Source: Armatimonadota bacterium
GTDB lineage: Bacteria; Armatimonadota; Hebobacteria; CAIYQO01
DNA length: 64,000 nt
Assembly (NCBI GenBank): GCA_029553475.1
Contig: JAKPKV010000048.1
Location: forward strand, 1 to 64,000
Direction: 5' to 3'
The position numbers were made by a program, and so were the translations under genes. The notes below the pieces were generated by a model that was not told where the DNA came from, made no database searches, and saw only the letters and a list, made by a program, of their open reading frames with translations. Positions 16,850-24,785 of the stretch are shown here, piece after piece (position 1 is the first letter of the stretch; each line of letters opens with the position of its first letter).

Positions 16850-16938
16850 CCCGTTTGACCCTGTCGGCGAGGGAAGGTTGCGGCGGCGTACACGGCGCTG
16901 AGGACCGGCCGCCGGGGCTGGTCGTCAACAGGGCGTCC

Positions 16939-17331
16939 TTACGTCGAGCGCGAATACGGCGTGCCGGAGGAATGATCCGGCGGTTCGGGCAGCGTTTTTT
17001 GCGTGAGCCAGCCCGGGAGACCCATCATCATGCGCACCAGCCCTTCCACCAGAAACGCGATCCAGAGCAGTTCCATCATCAGCAGCATGGTGAAGCAAAA
17101 CCAGATCACCGGCGGCCACAGCAGCGAATCGGCCTGGCTGGGCGAGAACGCCAGCACCAGCGCCAGCACGCTGATGCTGGCCAGATACATGATGAGGTCG
17201 CGCACCCGGCTGTCGGGCCCTTTCACCCACAGGTAGCGGCCGCCGGCCATCAGCACCAGCGTAGCCAGGCAGAAGATCGCCAGGTACTGCGAGACCCAGA
17301 TTCCCAAGGTTTTCGCGATGTCCTCAAACAT
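16939..17331 (-). CDS. Small membrane protein with four predicted helices
   Basis: The 130-residue product has hydrophobic segments at about residues 7-30, 45-63, 70-88 and 85-108 (the last with a Met-rich LLMMELLWIAFLVEGLVRMMM). No family was recognised. The start at MFEDIAK was chosen because GGGAGAGG precedes it and the upstream extension is basic and non-membrane. It lies upstream of the E1-alpha gene on the same strand with an 89-bp gap. Confidence 0.6.
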   Translation of the reverse strand: MFEDIAKTLGIWVSQYLAIFCLATLVLMAGGRYLWVKGPDSRVRDLIMYLASISVLALVLAFSPSQADSLLWPPVIWFCFTMLLMMELLWIAFLVEGLVRMMMGLPGWLTQKTLPEPPDHSSGTPYSRST

Positions 17332-17478
17332 GGTCGCCTCTCCCTTTCGCCGTCGCCGCGCCCCGTATCCGGAGGGAAGCAAGGGCACCCTGCTACCGGC
17401 TTATTCCATACCGTGCCGGCATTTTACCAGGGGGCGGGAAAAATCGTACGCCGGCGCCGGGACGGCGGCGCGCGGGTG

Positions 17479-17487
17479 TGGTAGAAT
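17479..17487 (+). promoter_or_regulatory. Extended -10 promoter 8 nt before a start codon
   Basis: TGGTAGAAT (TGn plus a 5/6 match to TATAAT) is followed after 8 nt by the ATG of the next membrane protein, which has no Shine-Dalgarno. This is the arrangement expected for a leaderless transcript. Confidence 0.5.
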
Positions 17488-17495
17488 AACGACAC

Positions 17496-17894
17496 ATGCT
17501 GTTCACCATCGTGATGACTGCCGCCCTGCTCGTCATCGTCGGCCTCGCGCTGCGCGAAGTGGCGCTGTTCGCGCGCCGACACGAAGGCTACCCGTTGCGC
17601 CGCTTCACGCTGCGGCTCTCCACGGCGGGGATGCTGTTTTTCCTCTTCGGCAGCATCTTCCTCGGCGTGCGCGTCTTCGGGTTGGCGAATCCGGTGGGCT
17701 TTGATACCTACTGGATCGCCTTCTGGGCGTTCGTCACCATGCTCACCTTTGCCGTGCTCTGCCTGGTGCTGGCCGATCTGCGCACGCTCGGCGAGGAGAC
17801 CCGCTCCGAGGCGGCCGTGCGCTGGCAGGAGATGGCGCGGATGTTGGCCGCGCATACGCGGGAGACGGGGGAGGAGCCGCGGGATGACGCCTGA
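17496..17894 (+). CDS. Small membrane protein upstream of ribD
   Basis: The 132-residue product has three hydrophobic helices (residues 2-24, 45-65, 75-97) and a charged C-terminal tail. No family was recognised. Its last 11 bases overlap the ribD start, which suggests translational coupling, though no functional link to riboflavin is visible. An extended -10 lies directly before its ATG. Confidence 0.6.
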   Translation: MLFTIVMTAALLVIVGLALREVALFARRHEGYPLRRFTLRLSTAGMLFFLFGSIFLGVRVFGLANPVGFDTYWIAFWAFVTMLTFAVLCLVLADLRTLGEETRSEAAVRWQEMARMLAAHTRETGEEPRDDA

Positions 17895-18978
17895 CGACCT
17901 GCGCTATCTGCGCCGCGCGTTGGCCCTCGCGCGCCGCGGGCGGGGGCGCGTCCACCCCAATCCGATGGTTGGCGCGGTGGTGGCCCGCGACGGCGCGATC
18001 GTGGGCGAAGGTTTTCACCCCCGCGCCGGCGCGCCGCACGCCGAAATTTTCGCCCTGCGCGCCGCCGGCGCGCTGGCGCGCGGGGCCACGCTCTACGTCT
18101 CGCTGGAGCCCTGCGCGCATCAGGGCCGGACGCCCCCCTGCGCCGACGCGGTGATCGCCGCCGGCATCGCCCGCGTGGTCTTCGCCGCGCTCGATCCGAA
18201 CCCGCTGGTGGCGGGGCGCGGGCGGGCGCGGCTGCGCGCGGCGGGGGTGGCGGTGGACTGCGGCGCGTTGCGCGAGGAGGAAGCGCGGCTGAACGAGGCG
18301 TGGCGGCACTGGATGGCGACGCGCCGACCCTTCGTCACCCTCAAGCTGGCCGCCAGCCTCGACGGGAAAATCGCCACCCGCGCCGGCCACGCCCAATGGA
18401 TCACCGGCGCGGCGGCGCGGCGCGACGGGCACGGCCTGCGCGCGGTCCAGGACGCCATCCTCACCACCGCCGCCACCGTGCTCGCCGACGACCCGGCGCT
18501 CACCGCGCGCGTGCGCGGCGGCCGCGACCCCCGGCGCGTCATCGCCGACCCCCGCCTGCGCACCGCGCCCGACGCCCGCGTCTACACCCCGGCGGAACGT
18601 TCCCCGCTCCTCGTCACCGCCGTGGAGGACGACGCCCGGCTGGCGCCCTTTCGCGCCCGCGGGGTGGAGATACTCCCGCTGCCCGCGCCCGACGGCCATT
18701 TCGACCTCGACGCGCTGATGGCCGCCCTCGGCGCGCGCGAGGTCGTCAGCCTCATGGTGGAAGCCGGCGGCGGTTTTGCCGGCGCGCTGCTCGACGCCCG
18801 CCAGGCCCACAAACTCCGCCTCTACCTCGCCCCCCTCCTCATCGGCGGCCGCGACGCCACCTCCGCCCTCGCCGGCCTCGGCGCCGCGACGCTGCCGGAC
18901 GCCCCCCGCCTGCGCGACGCGGCGTGGAAGCGCCTCGGCGAGGACTGGCGGGTGGAGGGGTACGTCGTCTATCCGTAG
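17884..18978 (+). CDS. ribD: Bifunctional pyrimidine deaminase/reductase of riboflavin synthesis
   Basis: The 364-residue enzyme catalyses the second and third steps of riboflavin synthesis: deamination of the GTP-derived pyrimidine, then NADPH-dependent reduction of the ribose. The deaminase half shows HPNPMVGAV, the zinc ligands H-A-E (about residue 54) and PCAHQGRTPPC; the reductase half begins at P-F-V-T-L-K-L-A-A-S-L-D-G (about 150) with the TRAGHAQWITG signature. Length is normal. No other rib genes are nearby. The last 32 codons are duplicated 1315 bp downstream, so this 3' end may have been rebuilt by an insertion. Confidence 0.95.
   Translation: MTPDDLRYLRRALALARRGRGRVHPNPMVGAVVARDGAIVGEGFHPRAGAPHAEIFALRAAGALARGATLYVSLEPCAHQGRTPPCADAVIAAGIARVVFAALDPNPLVAGRGRARLRAAGVAVDCGALREEEARLNEAWRHWMATRRPFVTLKLAASLDGKIATRAGHAQWITGAAARRDGHGLRAVQDAILTTAATVLADDPALTARVRGGRDPRRVIADPRLRTAPDARVYTPAERSPLLVTAVEDDARLAPFRARGVEILPLPAPDGHFDLDALMAALGAREVVSLMVEAGGGFAGALLDARQAHKLRLYLAPLLIGGRDATSALAGLGAATLPDAPRLRDAAWKRLGEDWRVEGYVVYP
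18883..18978 (+). repeat. Direct repeat, left copy (end of ribD)
   Basis: The last 96 bp of ribD are repeated at 20198-20293 with a constant offset of 1315. Only three differences occur in the first 85 bp, and the two copies diverge at the last few codons. Upstream of the copies the sequences are unrelated, so the boundary is sharp. Confidence 0.9.
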
Positions 18979-19083
18979 GACGCGTCCCGCCGCGGCCGGT
19001 GGGGGATGATGTACCCCTGCGGAGATCCCGGCTGTGCCGCGCGGGGACGGAGAGACGCCGCCCGCCGCCCCCGGTCCGCGAGG

Positions 19084-20136
19084 CTACTCCTCGCACACCA
19101 CAACCGGCCTGCTGCCGCGCGCGATGAACGCCAATCGCCGCGTCGTGATATCCAGCAGGACGATCTGCGGGCCGAACTGATATACCACCTGATCGCCGGG
19201 CAGCAGGGTGGCGTGTCGCGAAGGCCAGCTCACGAAAGGCAACTCAAGGCCCAGGTCAAAGGAGTCACCGGTGTGTTCGTTGCGGAGTTCCAACCCGATG
19301 GTGCTCCAAAAATGGGTCCGCGCGCGCCAGCCGGCGCCGACATGTTCGCGGAGGTCGAACACCCTTCCGCCGGTGTCGCTATGCAGAAAATGATGGAAGT
19401 TATTCTCGTCACCGGTGTAGCGCCCCGCATAATGGAGGATCACCGCATCAATGTCTTCGGCTGACACCGCGACCGGCGGGGATCCGTCGAGCCGGACGCG
19501 ATAGGGCATCCCGTCGCGCAGGTAGTAGACGACGGCCGCGGGATTGGCGGCAATGTCCAGCCCGCGCGTGACCCTGGCATGACGGATGAAGCCGGTGCCG
19601 GAGACAGGCAGATAGTAGACGGCCAGCAGCAGGTAGGATGCGACGTGCGCGAGGACGGTGGCCTGCAGGATGCGCTGCCAGCGATACTGCCGCTCGTCCG
19701 CTGCGCCATAGGCGAATCGGTTCCGGCGAAACGCCGCGTGATACAGCGGCCACTCGATGAGGACCGACAGGCCGAACGTGATGGCCGTCATCCCCCCCAC
19801 CAGCCACGGCAGGCGATATAAGGGGGCGTCACCGAGGAGCGCGTTCGTCACCGGGGCGAAGATGGCGTCCAGCATGACCAGCGCCATCCCCGCCGCCATT
19901 GACAGGTAGTTCGCCAATACCAGCCAGGGGGCGGCGTGATGATAGCGAATGCCATACAGGCGCGCAATGATGAACGCTTCAAACAGGCCGACGAGGGCAT
20001 TGCCGAAAAATAAGTGCCCCATCCCCGCCCACATCAGCAGCGTGCCCGCGTTGGCGCACGCGGGAACGGCGAGCGCCAGCGTCAGCGCGGTCATCAGCAC
20101 TATCCGATATCCCGTGTTCCCCCTCACCAGTTCCAT
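19084..20136 (-). CDS. Multi-pass membrane protein of unknown function
   Basis: The 350-residue product has about five membrane helices in its first 200 residues (near 10-30, 33-58, 65-90, 105-135 and 150-175). A soluble C-terminal region of about 170 residues follows, with a HYAGRYTGDENNFHHF stretch. No family was recognised. The start at MELVRGN has GAGGG upstream. The gene lies between the two copies of the ribD 3' end and has a somewhat lower GC content than ribD, so it may have come in with the insertion that duplicated that end. Confidence 0.6.
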   Translation of the reverse strand: MELVRGNTGYRIVLMTALTLALAVPACANAGTLLMWAGMGHLFFGNALVGLFEAFIIARLYGIRYHHAAPWLVLANYLSMAAGMALVMLDAIFAPVTNALLGDAPLYRLPWLVGGMTAITFGLSVLIEWPLYHAAFRRNRFAYGAADERQYRWQRILQATVLAHVASYLLLAVYYLPVSGTGFIRHARVTRGLDIAANPAAVVYYLRDGMPYRVRLDGSPPVAVSAEDIDAVILHYAGRYTGDENNFHHFLHSDTGGRVFDLREHVGAGWRARTHFWSTIGLELRNEHTGDSFDLGLELPFVSWPSRHATLLPGDQVVYQFGPQIVLLDITTRRLAFIARGSRPVVVCEE

Positions 20137-20197
20137 GGCGACCCTCGATACGCGGCAGGATGATGGCAAGTATCGGTCAAGAACCGCCGGGGAGTCC

Positions 20198-20293
20198 GCC
20201 GCGACGCTGCCGGACGCCCCCCGCCTGCACGACGCGGCGTGGAAGCGCCTCGGCGAGGACGGGCGGGTGGAAGGGTACGTGGCGTCTGCGTGA
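20198..20293 (+). pseudogene. ribD: Detached fragment of ribD (3' end, right direct repeat)
   Basis: This fragment encodes ATLPDAPRL.DAAWKRLGED.RVEGYV, the C-terminus of RibD, with R-to-H and W-to-G changes, and ends in its own TGA. It has no start codon or promoter. It lies 10 bp before the stop of the HEAT gene, in the place where the intact ribD end would lie if the 1.2-kb segment between were absent. It is therefore likely the original 3' end, displaced by insertion. Confidence 0.8.
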
Positions 20294-20302
20294 GGGAGAA
20301 AC

Positions 20303-21382
20303 TCACTTCCGCTGCTCGATGGTACCTTCGATCTTTCCTTTGAGCGTCTCGATGACGAATGAGGCTTCCGTGCCGCCGCATTCATGGACCAACGCTTCGA
20401 TGGCAGCGATAAAATCCTGCTCGGAAATGTCCTTCCCCAATACCATCGCCGCCACCACCTGCACTAATCGGCTCGGATCCCGCTCGGCGCGTTGCAGGTA
20501 GGGCAGCACGTTCGGATGCTGGGCGTGATCCTGCAAGGTCACGGCCGCGAACGCGCGAGACCAGCTCGCCCCCTCATGCAGCAGGATGGTGACGAGGGCA
20601 TCACGCGCACGCGGGTCTTTTTTGCCGGCAAGGATGCCAATCAGACCGAAGCGCACCAGCGGATTGGGATCCGGTAATAAGGTGAGGAGTTTATCGGTCG
20701 CCTGCTCTCCCCGGAGTAGCGCGTAGGTCGTGATGGCGGTATGCCGAATGAACGGGTTCTCGTCATGCAGGCACCGCTCCACGGCCGGCACGCATTTTGG
20801 CGATCGTCCGAGGGCGAAGCCGAACAGGATGAATGAGCGCAGCTCCATCGCCGCATCGGCATCGTCCAACACCGCGCAGACGGCCGCCACCTCCCGCGCT
20901 CCGCCGATTTGCGCCATCACGACCGCCGCCTGCAGCGCCGCTTTATCGTCGTCGCTGCGCAAGTCCTCGAACAGCCACGGCATCGGCACCGCGCGCAAAG
21001 GCGCCAGGGCTTTCTTGGTGCCGAGCGCTACCAGCACCAGCGCGGCATACCGCCGCTGGTGCGGGTGTTCGGCGCGCAGCACTTTGCCCAGCGCCGCCAC
21101 CGCGGGATCGCCGGTGTGAAACAGGCGCACGGCGGCGAGGTTGCGCGTATCGTCGTCTGCGCTGGCGAGGTCGCGCACCAGCAGCGGTATCTCCGCGCCC
21201 GTTGCCGGCGGCGTCGGGATGGCCGGGTCGGACAGGCTCATCCGTCTGACCGGTGGTTTGTTGGAGGACAGCCCCACCTCGAAATCCAGCGTCGTGCGGG
21301 GCCGGGCCTCCCCGGCGGAGGCGGGGAACGGGAGGGCGGTGAGGACCATGCCGGCGATCAGGCATGCGAGCAACGTGCGCAT
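20303..21382 (-). CDS. Secreted HEAT-repeat protein
   Basis: The 359-residue protein has a signal peptide (MRTLLACLIAGMVLTALPFPASA) followed by about eight HEAT/PBS-lyase-type repeats, e.g. LLVRDLASADDDTRNLAAVR and similar helix pairs with D..P.VR and ..A..ALG spacing up to residue 340. HEAT arrays are protein-binding scaffolds; no enzyme domain is visible. The start has AAAGGAG at good spacing. It is upstream of the unknown membrane protein gene on the same strand, but the ribD fragment lies between them. Confidence 0.8.
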   Translation of the reverse strand: MRTLLACLIAGMVLTALPFPASAGEARPRTTLDFEVGLSSNKPPVRRMSLSDPAIPTPPATGAEIPLLVRDLASADDDTRNLAAVRLFHTGDPAVAALGKVLRAEHPHQRRYAALVLVALGTKKALAPLRAVPMPWLFEDLRSDDDKAALQAAVVMAQIGGAREVAAVCAVLDDADAAMELRSFILFGFALGRSPKCVPAVERCLHDENPFIRHTAITTYALLRGEQATDKLLTLLPDPNPLVRFGLIGILAGKKDPRARDALVTILLHEGASWSRAFAAVTLQDHAQHPNVLPYLQRAERDPSRLVQVVAAMVLGKDISEQDFIAAIEALVHECGGTEASFVIETLKGKIEGTIEQRK

Positions 21383-21453
21383 AACGACTCCTTTCTCTGG
21401 TGGATACGCTTGACACAGGGTATTCGTTGCAGAGCAATCGCCTCCTGTTCGAC

Positions 21454-23016
21454 CTACAGATAATTCCGCCGCCACTCTTCCCCCTCCAGCAGCAGCCTCT
21501 CCGCCGCGCGCGACACGGCGCCGTCGGCGGCGGTGGGGGTGTTGGTGAGGAGCGGCAGCAGGGTGGTCTTGCGGCGGTGGGTGTAGGTCCAGTCGAGCAG
21601 GCGGGCGCGGAGGTCGGCGACCACATCGCGGTAGGCGGGGTCAAGGGCGAGGTTGACGCGCTCGCCGGGGTCGGCCGCATGGTCGAAGAGCTCGGCGAAG
21701 GGGGCGCCGCCGCTCATCGCCGCCGGGTAGTGGACCAGCGTATAGCGCCGCGTGTGGATGGCGTGGGCATACGGCCCCTCGGTGACGGCCGCCTCGCGCA
21801 CGTCCTCCGCCTCGCCGGTCAAGGCGCCGGTGAGATCGTGCCCATCCGTCCAGTCCGGCGCGGGGAGGCCGGCGAGGGCGCAGAGGGTGGGCAGCACGTC
21901 CACCGACTCCGCCAGCGCGCCGCACGTCTCGCCCTCCGGCAGGCGGCCGGGCCAGGACCAGAGCATCGGCACCCGCGTCACCGCGCGCGAGCCGATGCCC
22001 GGCGCCTTCTCGATGAGGCCGTGCTCCAGCATGAAATCGCCGTGATCGCTGGCATAGACGACGATGGTGTCCTCGCGCAGCCCCAGCGCGTCCAGCCGGG
22101 CCAGCACCCGCCCCACCGCGTCGTCCAGTTGGCTCACGCAGCCGTAGTAGCCGCGCAGCACGCGCCGGCGGGCCGCCTCCCACGCGCGCGGCGCGAAGAT
22201 CGCCCACTCGCCCGCCCGCTGCCGCGCCAACTCCGCGCGCAGCGTCGGGTGGCGGTCCGCCAGCGCGTCGTACGCCGACGGCGGCAGCGGCAGGTCATCG
22301 TCGTACAGCGCCCAGAAGGGCGCCGCCGGCGCGTAGGTGGGGTGGGGGTGCGGAAAGCTCACCCACAGGCAGAAGGGGGCGTCCCCCGCGTCCGCCAGGA
22401 AATGCCCGGCTTCCGCCGCCGCCCACGCGTCAACGGTATCGTCCGGCCCCAGGCGCGACGGGCGGGCGTCCAGTCCCTGCCCGGCGCAGGCGCCGTGCGC
22501 GGCGTACCACTCCGGCAGGAAGAGGTCATCCCGGTCGGCGCGCAGCCCCTTGCGCGCCAGGGCGTCGGCGTAGTCATCGCGCGGATATTCCCGCCAGCAT
22601 CCCAGCGCCTCCGGCGGGATGAGGCTGAGGTCGCGCGCCGGGGCGTATTCGTGGCCGTAGCCGTCGCGCACCAGGTCGCAGTCGCGCGAGAGCCAGCCCG
22701 GCGGCGTGTGGATTTTCCCCACCATGCCGGTGCGGTAGCCCACCCGGCGGAAGGCGGTGAACAGCGAGGGCAGGTGCAGCGGCGGCGCGCCGTCCAGCCC
22801 GTAGTACCCGTGGTTGAGCGCGTATTGTCCGGAGAGATAGCAGACGCGGCTGGGGGTGCAGATGGGGCTCTGCGCGAAGGCGCGCGTGCAGCGCACCCCG
22901 CGCGCCGCGAGCGCGTCCAGTGCGGGCGTCCGCACCCAGGGGTGTCCCGCGCAGCCCAGCGCGCCGGCGTGGTGCTGGTCGCTGAAGAGGAACAGAATAT
23001 TGGGCCGACGCGGCAT
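21454..23016 (-). CDS. Type I sulfatase (formylglycine-dependent)
   Basis: The 520-residue enzyme would hydrolyse sulfate esters. It shows PNILFLFSDQH (metal-binding D), the modification motif C53TPSR with the Cys to be converted to formylglycine, GKIHTP, and VYASDHGDFMLEHG near 280-295. No signal peptide is visible, so it is cytoplasmic unless exported in another way. A maturation enzyme (FGE or anSME) is not in the window. The start at MPRRPN has GGGGAG at 7 nt. It is divergent from the HD-GYP gene. The substrate is unknown. Confidence 0.88.
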   Translation of the reverse strand: MPRRPNILFLFSDQHHAGALGCAGHPWVRTPALDALAARGVRCTRAFAQSPICTPSRVCYLSGQYALNHGYYGLDGAPPLHLPSLFTAFRRVGYRTGMVGKIHTPPGWLSRDCDLVRDGYGHEYAPARDLSLIPPEALGCWREYPRDDYADALARKGLRADRDDLFLPEWYAAHGACAGQGLDARPSRLGPDDTVDAWAAAEAGHFLADAGDAPFCLWVSFPHPHPTYAPAAPFWALYDDDLPLPPSAYDALADRHPTLRAELARQRAGEWAIFAPRAWEAARRRVLRGYYGCVSQLDDAVGRVLARLDALGLREDTIVVYASDHGDFMLEHGLIEKAPGIGSRAVTRVPMLWSWPGRLPEGETCGALAESVDVLPTLCALAGLPAPDWTDGHDLTGALTGEAEDVREAAVTEGPYAHAIHTRRYTLVHYPAAMSGGAPFAELFDHAADPGERVNLALDPAYRDVVADLRARLLDWTYTHRRKTTLLPLLTNTPTAADGAVSRAAERLLLEGEEWRRNYL

Positions 23017-23039
23017 GCGCACTCCCCGCTTTTCCCTGC

Positions 23040-23068
23040 TGGACAATTCGTGGGCGGTTGCCTATGAT
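23040..23068 (+). promoter_or_regulatory. Sigma70 promoter of the HD-GYP gene
   Basis: TGGACA (5/6) and TATGAT (5/6) are separated by exactly 17 nt in the 99-bp divergent spacer, about 48 nt before the start codon of the HD-GYP gene. Confidence 0.65.
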
Positions 23069-23115
23069 ATACAAGGCGTCTGGAAGGGGTCAAGGGCGCC
23101 CGGTCGGAGGCGGTC

Positions 23116-24351
23116 ATGGTACTCGAGGCACAGAACAAGCTGCAGCGCATCGTCGCACTGCACGAAGAGTTGGCCGGGGTGAACGACCTGGACATCCTCC
23201 TCGAGCATATCCTCACCCGCGCCCGGCAGTTCATGCGCGCCGACGCCGGCTCCATCTACGTCCGCGACGGCGAGATGCTGAAGTTCAGCTACACGCAGAA
23301 CGACACCCTGCGGCGGCGGCTGCCGCCCGGCAAGAAGCTGATTTACACCACCTTCTGCATCCCCATCAACCCCGCGTCCATCGCCGGCTATGTCGCCTCC
23401 ACCGGCAGGGCGCTGAATATCCCGGATGCCTACGCGCTCGCCCCCGATCTCCCCTATCACTTCAATCGCGAGTATGACGATCTCTCCGATTATCGCACGC
23501 ACAGCGTGCTCACCGTGCCGCTGCGCACCAGCCAGGGCGCCATCGTCGGCGTGCTGCAGCTCATCAACGCGCTGGATGACGCGGACCGGCCCATGCCGTT
23601 CGCCGGCGAAGACGAGCAGACCATCGGCCTCTTCGCCAACAGCGCGGCGGTGGCGCTGGAGCGCGCGCAGATGACGCGCGCGCTCATCCTGCGCATGATG
23701 AGCATGGCGGAGCTGCGCGATCCAAAAGAAACCGGGGCGCACGTCAACCGCGTGGGCGCGTTTTCAGTGGAAATCTATGAAACCTGGGCGCGGGCGCGGG
23801 GGCTGCCGTCAGCGGAGATTGACCGCCAGCGCGACCTGCTGCGCCTCGCCGCCATGCTGCATGACGTGGGAAAAGTGGCGATTTCCGACGTCATCTTGAA
23901 GAAACCCGGCCGCCTCACCCCAGAGGAATTCACCGCCATGAAGGAGCATGCCCGCATGGGCTATCGCCTGTTCATTAATCCGTGCTCGCCCTTTGACGCC
24001 GCCGCCGCGGCAGTGGCGCTGTCCCACCACGAGTGCTGGGACGGCGCCGGCTATCCCGGGCATGTTGATCCCGCCACCGGCGAACCGCGACCCGGCCATC
24101 TCGATGCCGCGGGCAAACCCCGCGGCCTGCGCGGCGAGGAAATCCCCCTCTTCGGCCGCGTCGTCGCCGTCGCCGACGTGTACGACGCCCTCCGTTCGCG
24201 CCGCGTCTATAAGGACGCGATGGACGAAGGCGCGGTGCTGGAGATCATCGCCGCCGAACGCGGCAAGAAATTCGACCCGGCGCTGGTGGACGCCTTCTTC
24301 GCCTGCCACGAGGTGCTCTGTTCTATCGGCGAACGCTACGCGGAGGCGTGA
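23116..24351 (+). CDS. GAF-HD-GYP cyclic-di-GMP phosphodiesterase
   Basis: The 411-residue cytoplasmic protein has an N-terminal GAF sensor domain (about residues 10-190, with DAGSIYVRDG and SVLTVPL) and a C-terminal HD-GYP domain (200-400). The catalytic signatures are LHDVGK (about 253) and HHECWDGAGYP (about 300), followed by the R-I/V-V-A-V-A-D-V-Y-D-A-L-x-S-R-R-x-Y helix. Such enzymes break down cyclic di-GMP and control motility and surface polysaccharide, which fits the glycan island downstream. The glycan link is inference from position. Confidence 0.93.
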   Translation: MVLEAQNKLQRIVALHEELAGVNDLDILLEHILTRARQFMRADAGSIYVRDGEMLKFSYTQNDTLRRRLPPGKKLIYTTFCIPINPASIAGYVASTGRALNIPDAYALAPDLPYHFNREYDDLSDYRTHSVLTVPLRTSQGAIVGVLQLINALDDADRPMPFAGEDEQTIGLFANSAAVALERAQMTRALILRMMSMAELRDPKETGAHVNRVGAFSVEIYETWARARGLPSAEIDRQRDLLRLAAMLHDVGKVAISDVILKKPGRLTPEEFTAMKEHARMGYRLFINPCSPFDAAAAAVALSHHECWDGAGYPGHVDPATGEPRPGHLDAAGKPRGLRGEEIPLFGRVVAVADVYDALRSRRVYKDAMDEGAVLEIIAAERGKKFDPALVDAFFACHEVLCSIGERYAEA

Positions 24352-24355
24352 GCGG

Positions 24356-24490
24356 TTACGCCGTCTTCTCCCACACGCTCACGTCGTAGGTCGCGCGCCC
24401 GGCCGCCCGCATCAGCGCGCGGTGCGCGAGCCAGAGGAGGTAGGAGGGGGTGGCGAGGCCGCTCCGGATGAAGTGCGGCAGGTGGTAAAG
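24356..24490 (-). pseudogene. Truncated gene relic, C-terminal 45 codons
   Basis: The minus strand reads LYHLPHFIRSGLATPSY, then LLWLAHRALMRAAGRATYDV, then SVWEKTA and a stop. The composition is protein-like (balanced, with aromatic residues) and unlike the Arg/Pro-rich shadow frames, but the frame becomes repeat sequence upstream and has no start. The parent family was not recognised; an enzyme of the glycan island is possible. Confidence 0.4.
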
Positions 24491-24691
24491 ACATGGCGAT
24501 CCTCATTGGGATGATGGCGATGCGCCATCCACGCGTTGCGGAGAAACCACCCGTGTGCGTGCCTATTCGTTCGCCGTTGCGCCATAGCCTGGCACTGGTC
24601 CCCCGGCATCGCCAGAACCCGTTCGTCGTCAGGCACGCCGCGGCGCGGCTTGTCCTCCGTGGCATCCCCCATAGCTTGAGCAGAGGGGGGA

Positions 24692-24730
24692 GTGCCGTCA
24701 CCCTGGGGACTGTCCCCCTGGTGACGGCAC
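24692..24730. repeat. Family C palindrome (GGGGACTGTCCCC core)
   Basis: A 39-bp palindrome with two mismatched pairs: GTGCCGTCACC ... GGGGAC-T-GTCCCC ... GGTGACGGCAC. The same GGGGACAGTCCC core occurs at 36810-36821 and 36859-36872, also next to a family B copy. Confidence 0.75.
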
Positions 24731-24785
24731 GCCGCTCCGCGGAAAAGGTGCGGGCGGCGCGCGAGGCGAATCTCAGAACACGCCG

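Larger units (their letters stand above)
24352..24785. other. Spacer with gene relic and repeat families B and C
   Basis: The left 140 bp hold the tail of a broken gene on the minus strand. The rest is repeat-derived: a family B copy (about 24590-24665, with CGTTCGTCGT.AGGCACGCC) and a family C palindrome (24692-24730). No intact gene is seen. Confidence 0.6.
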
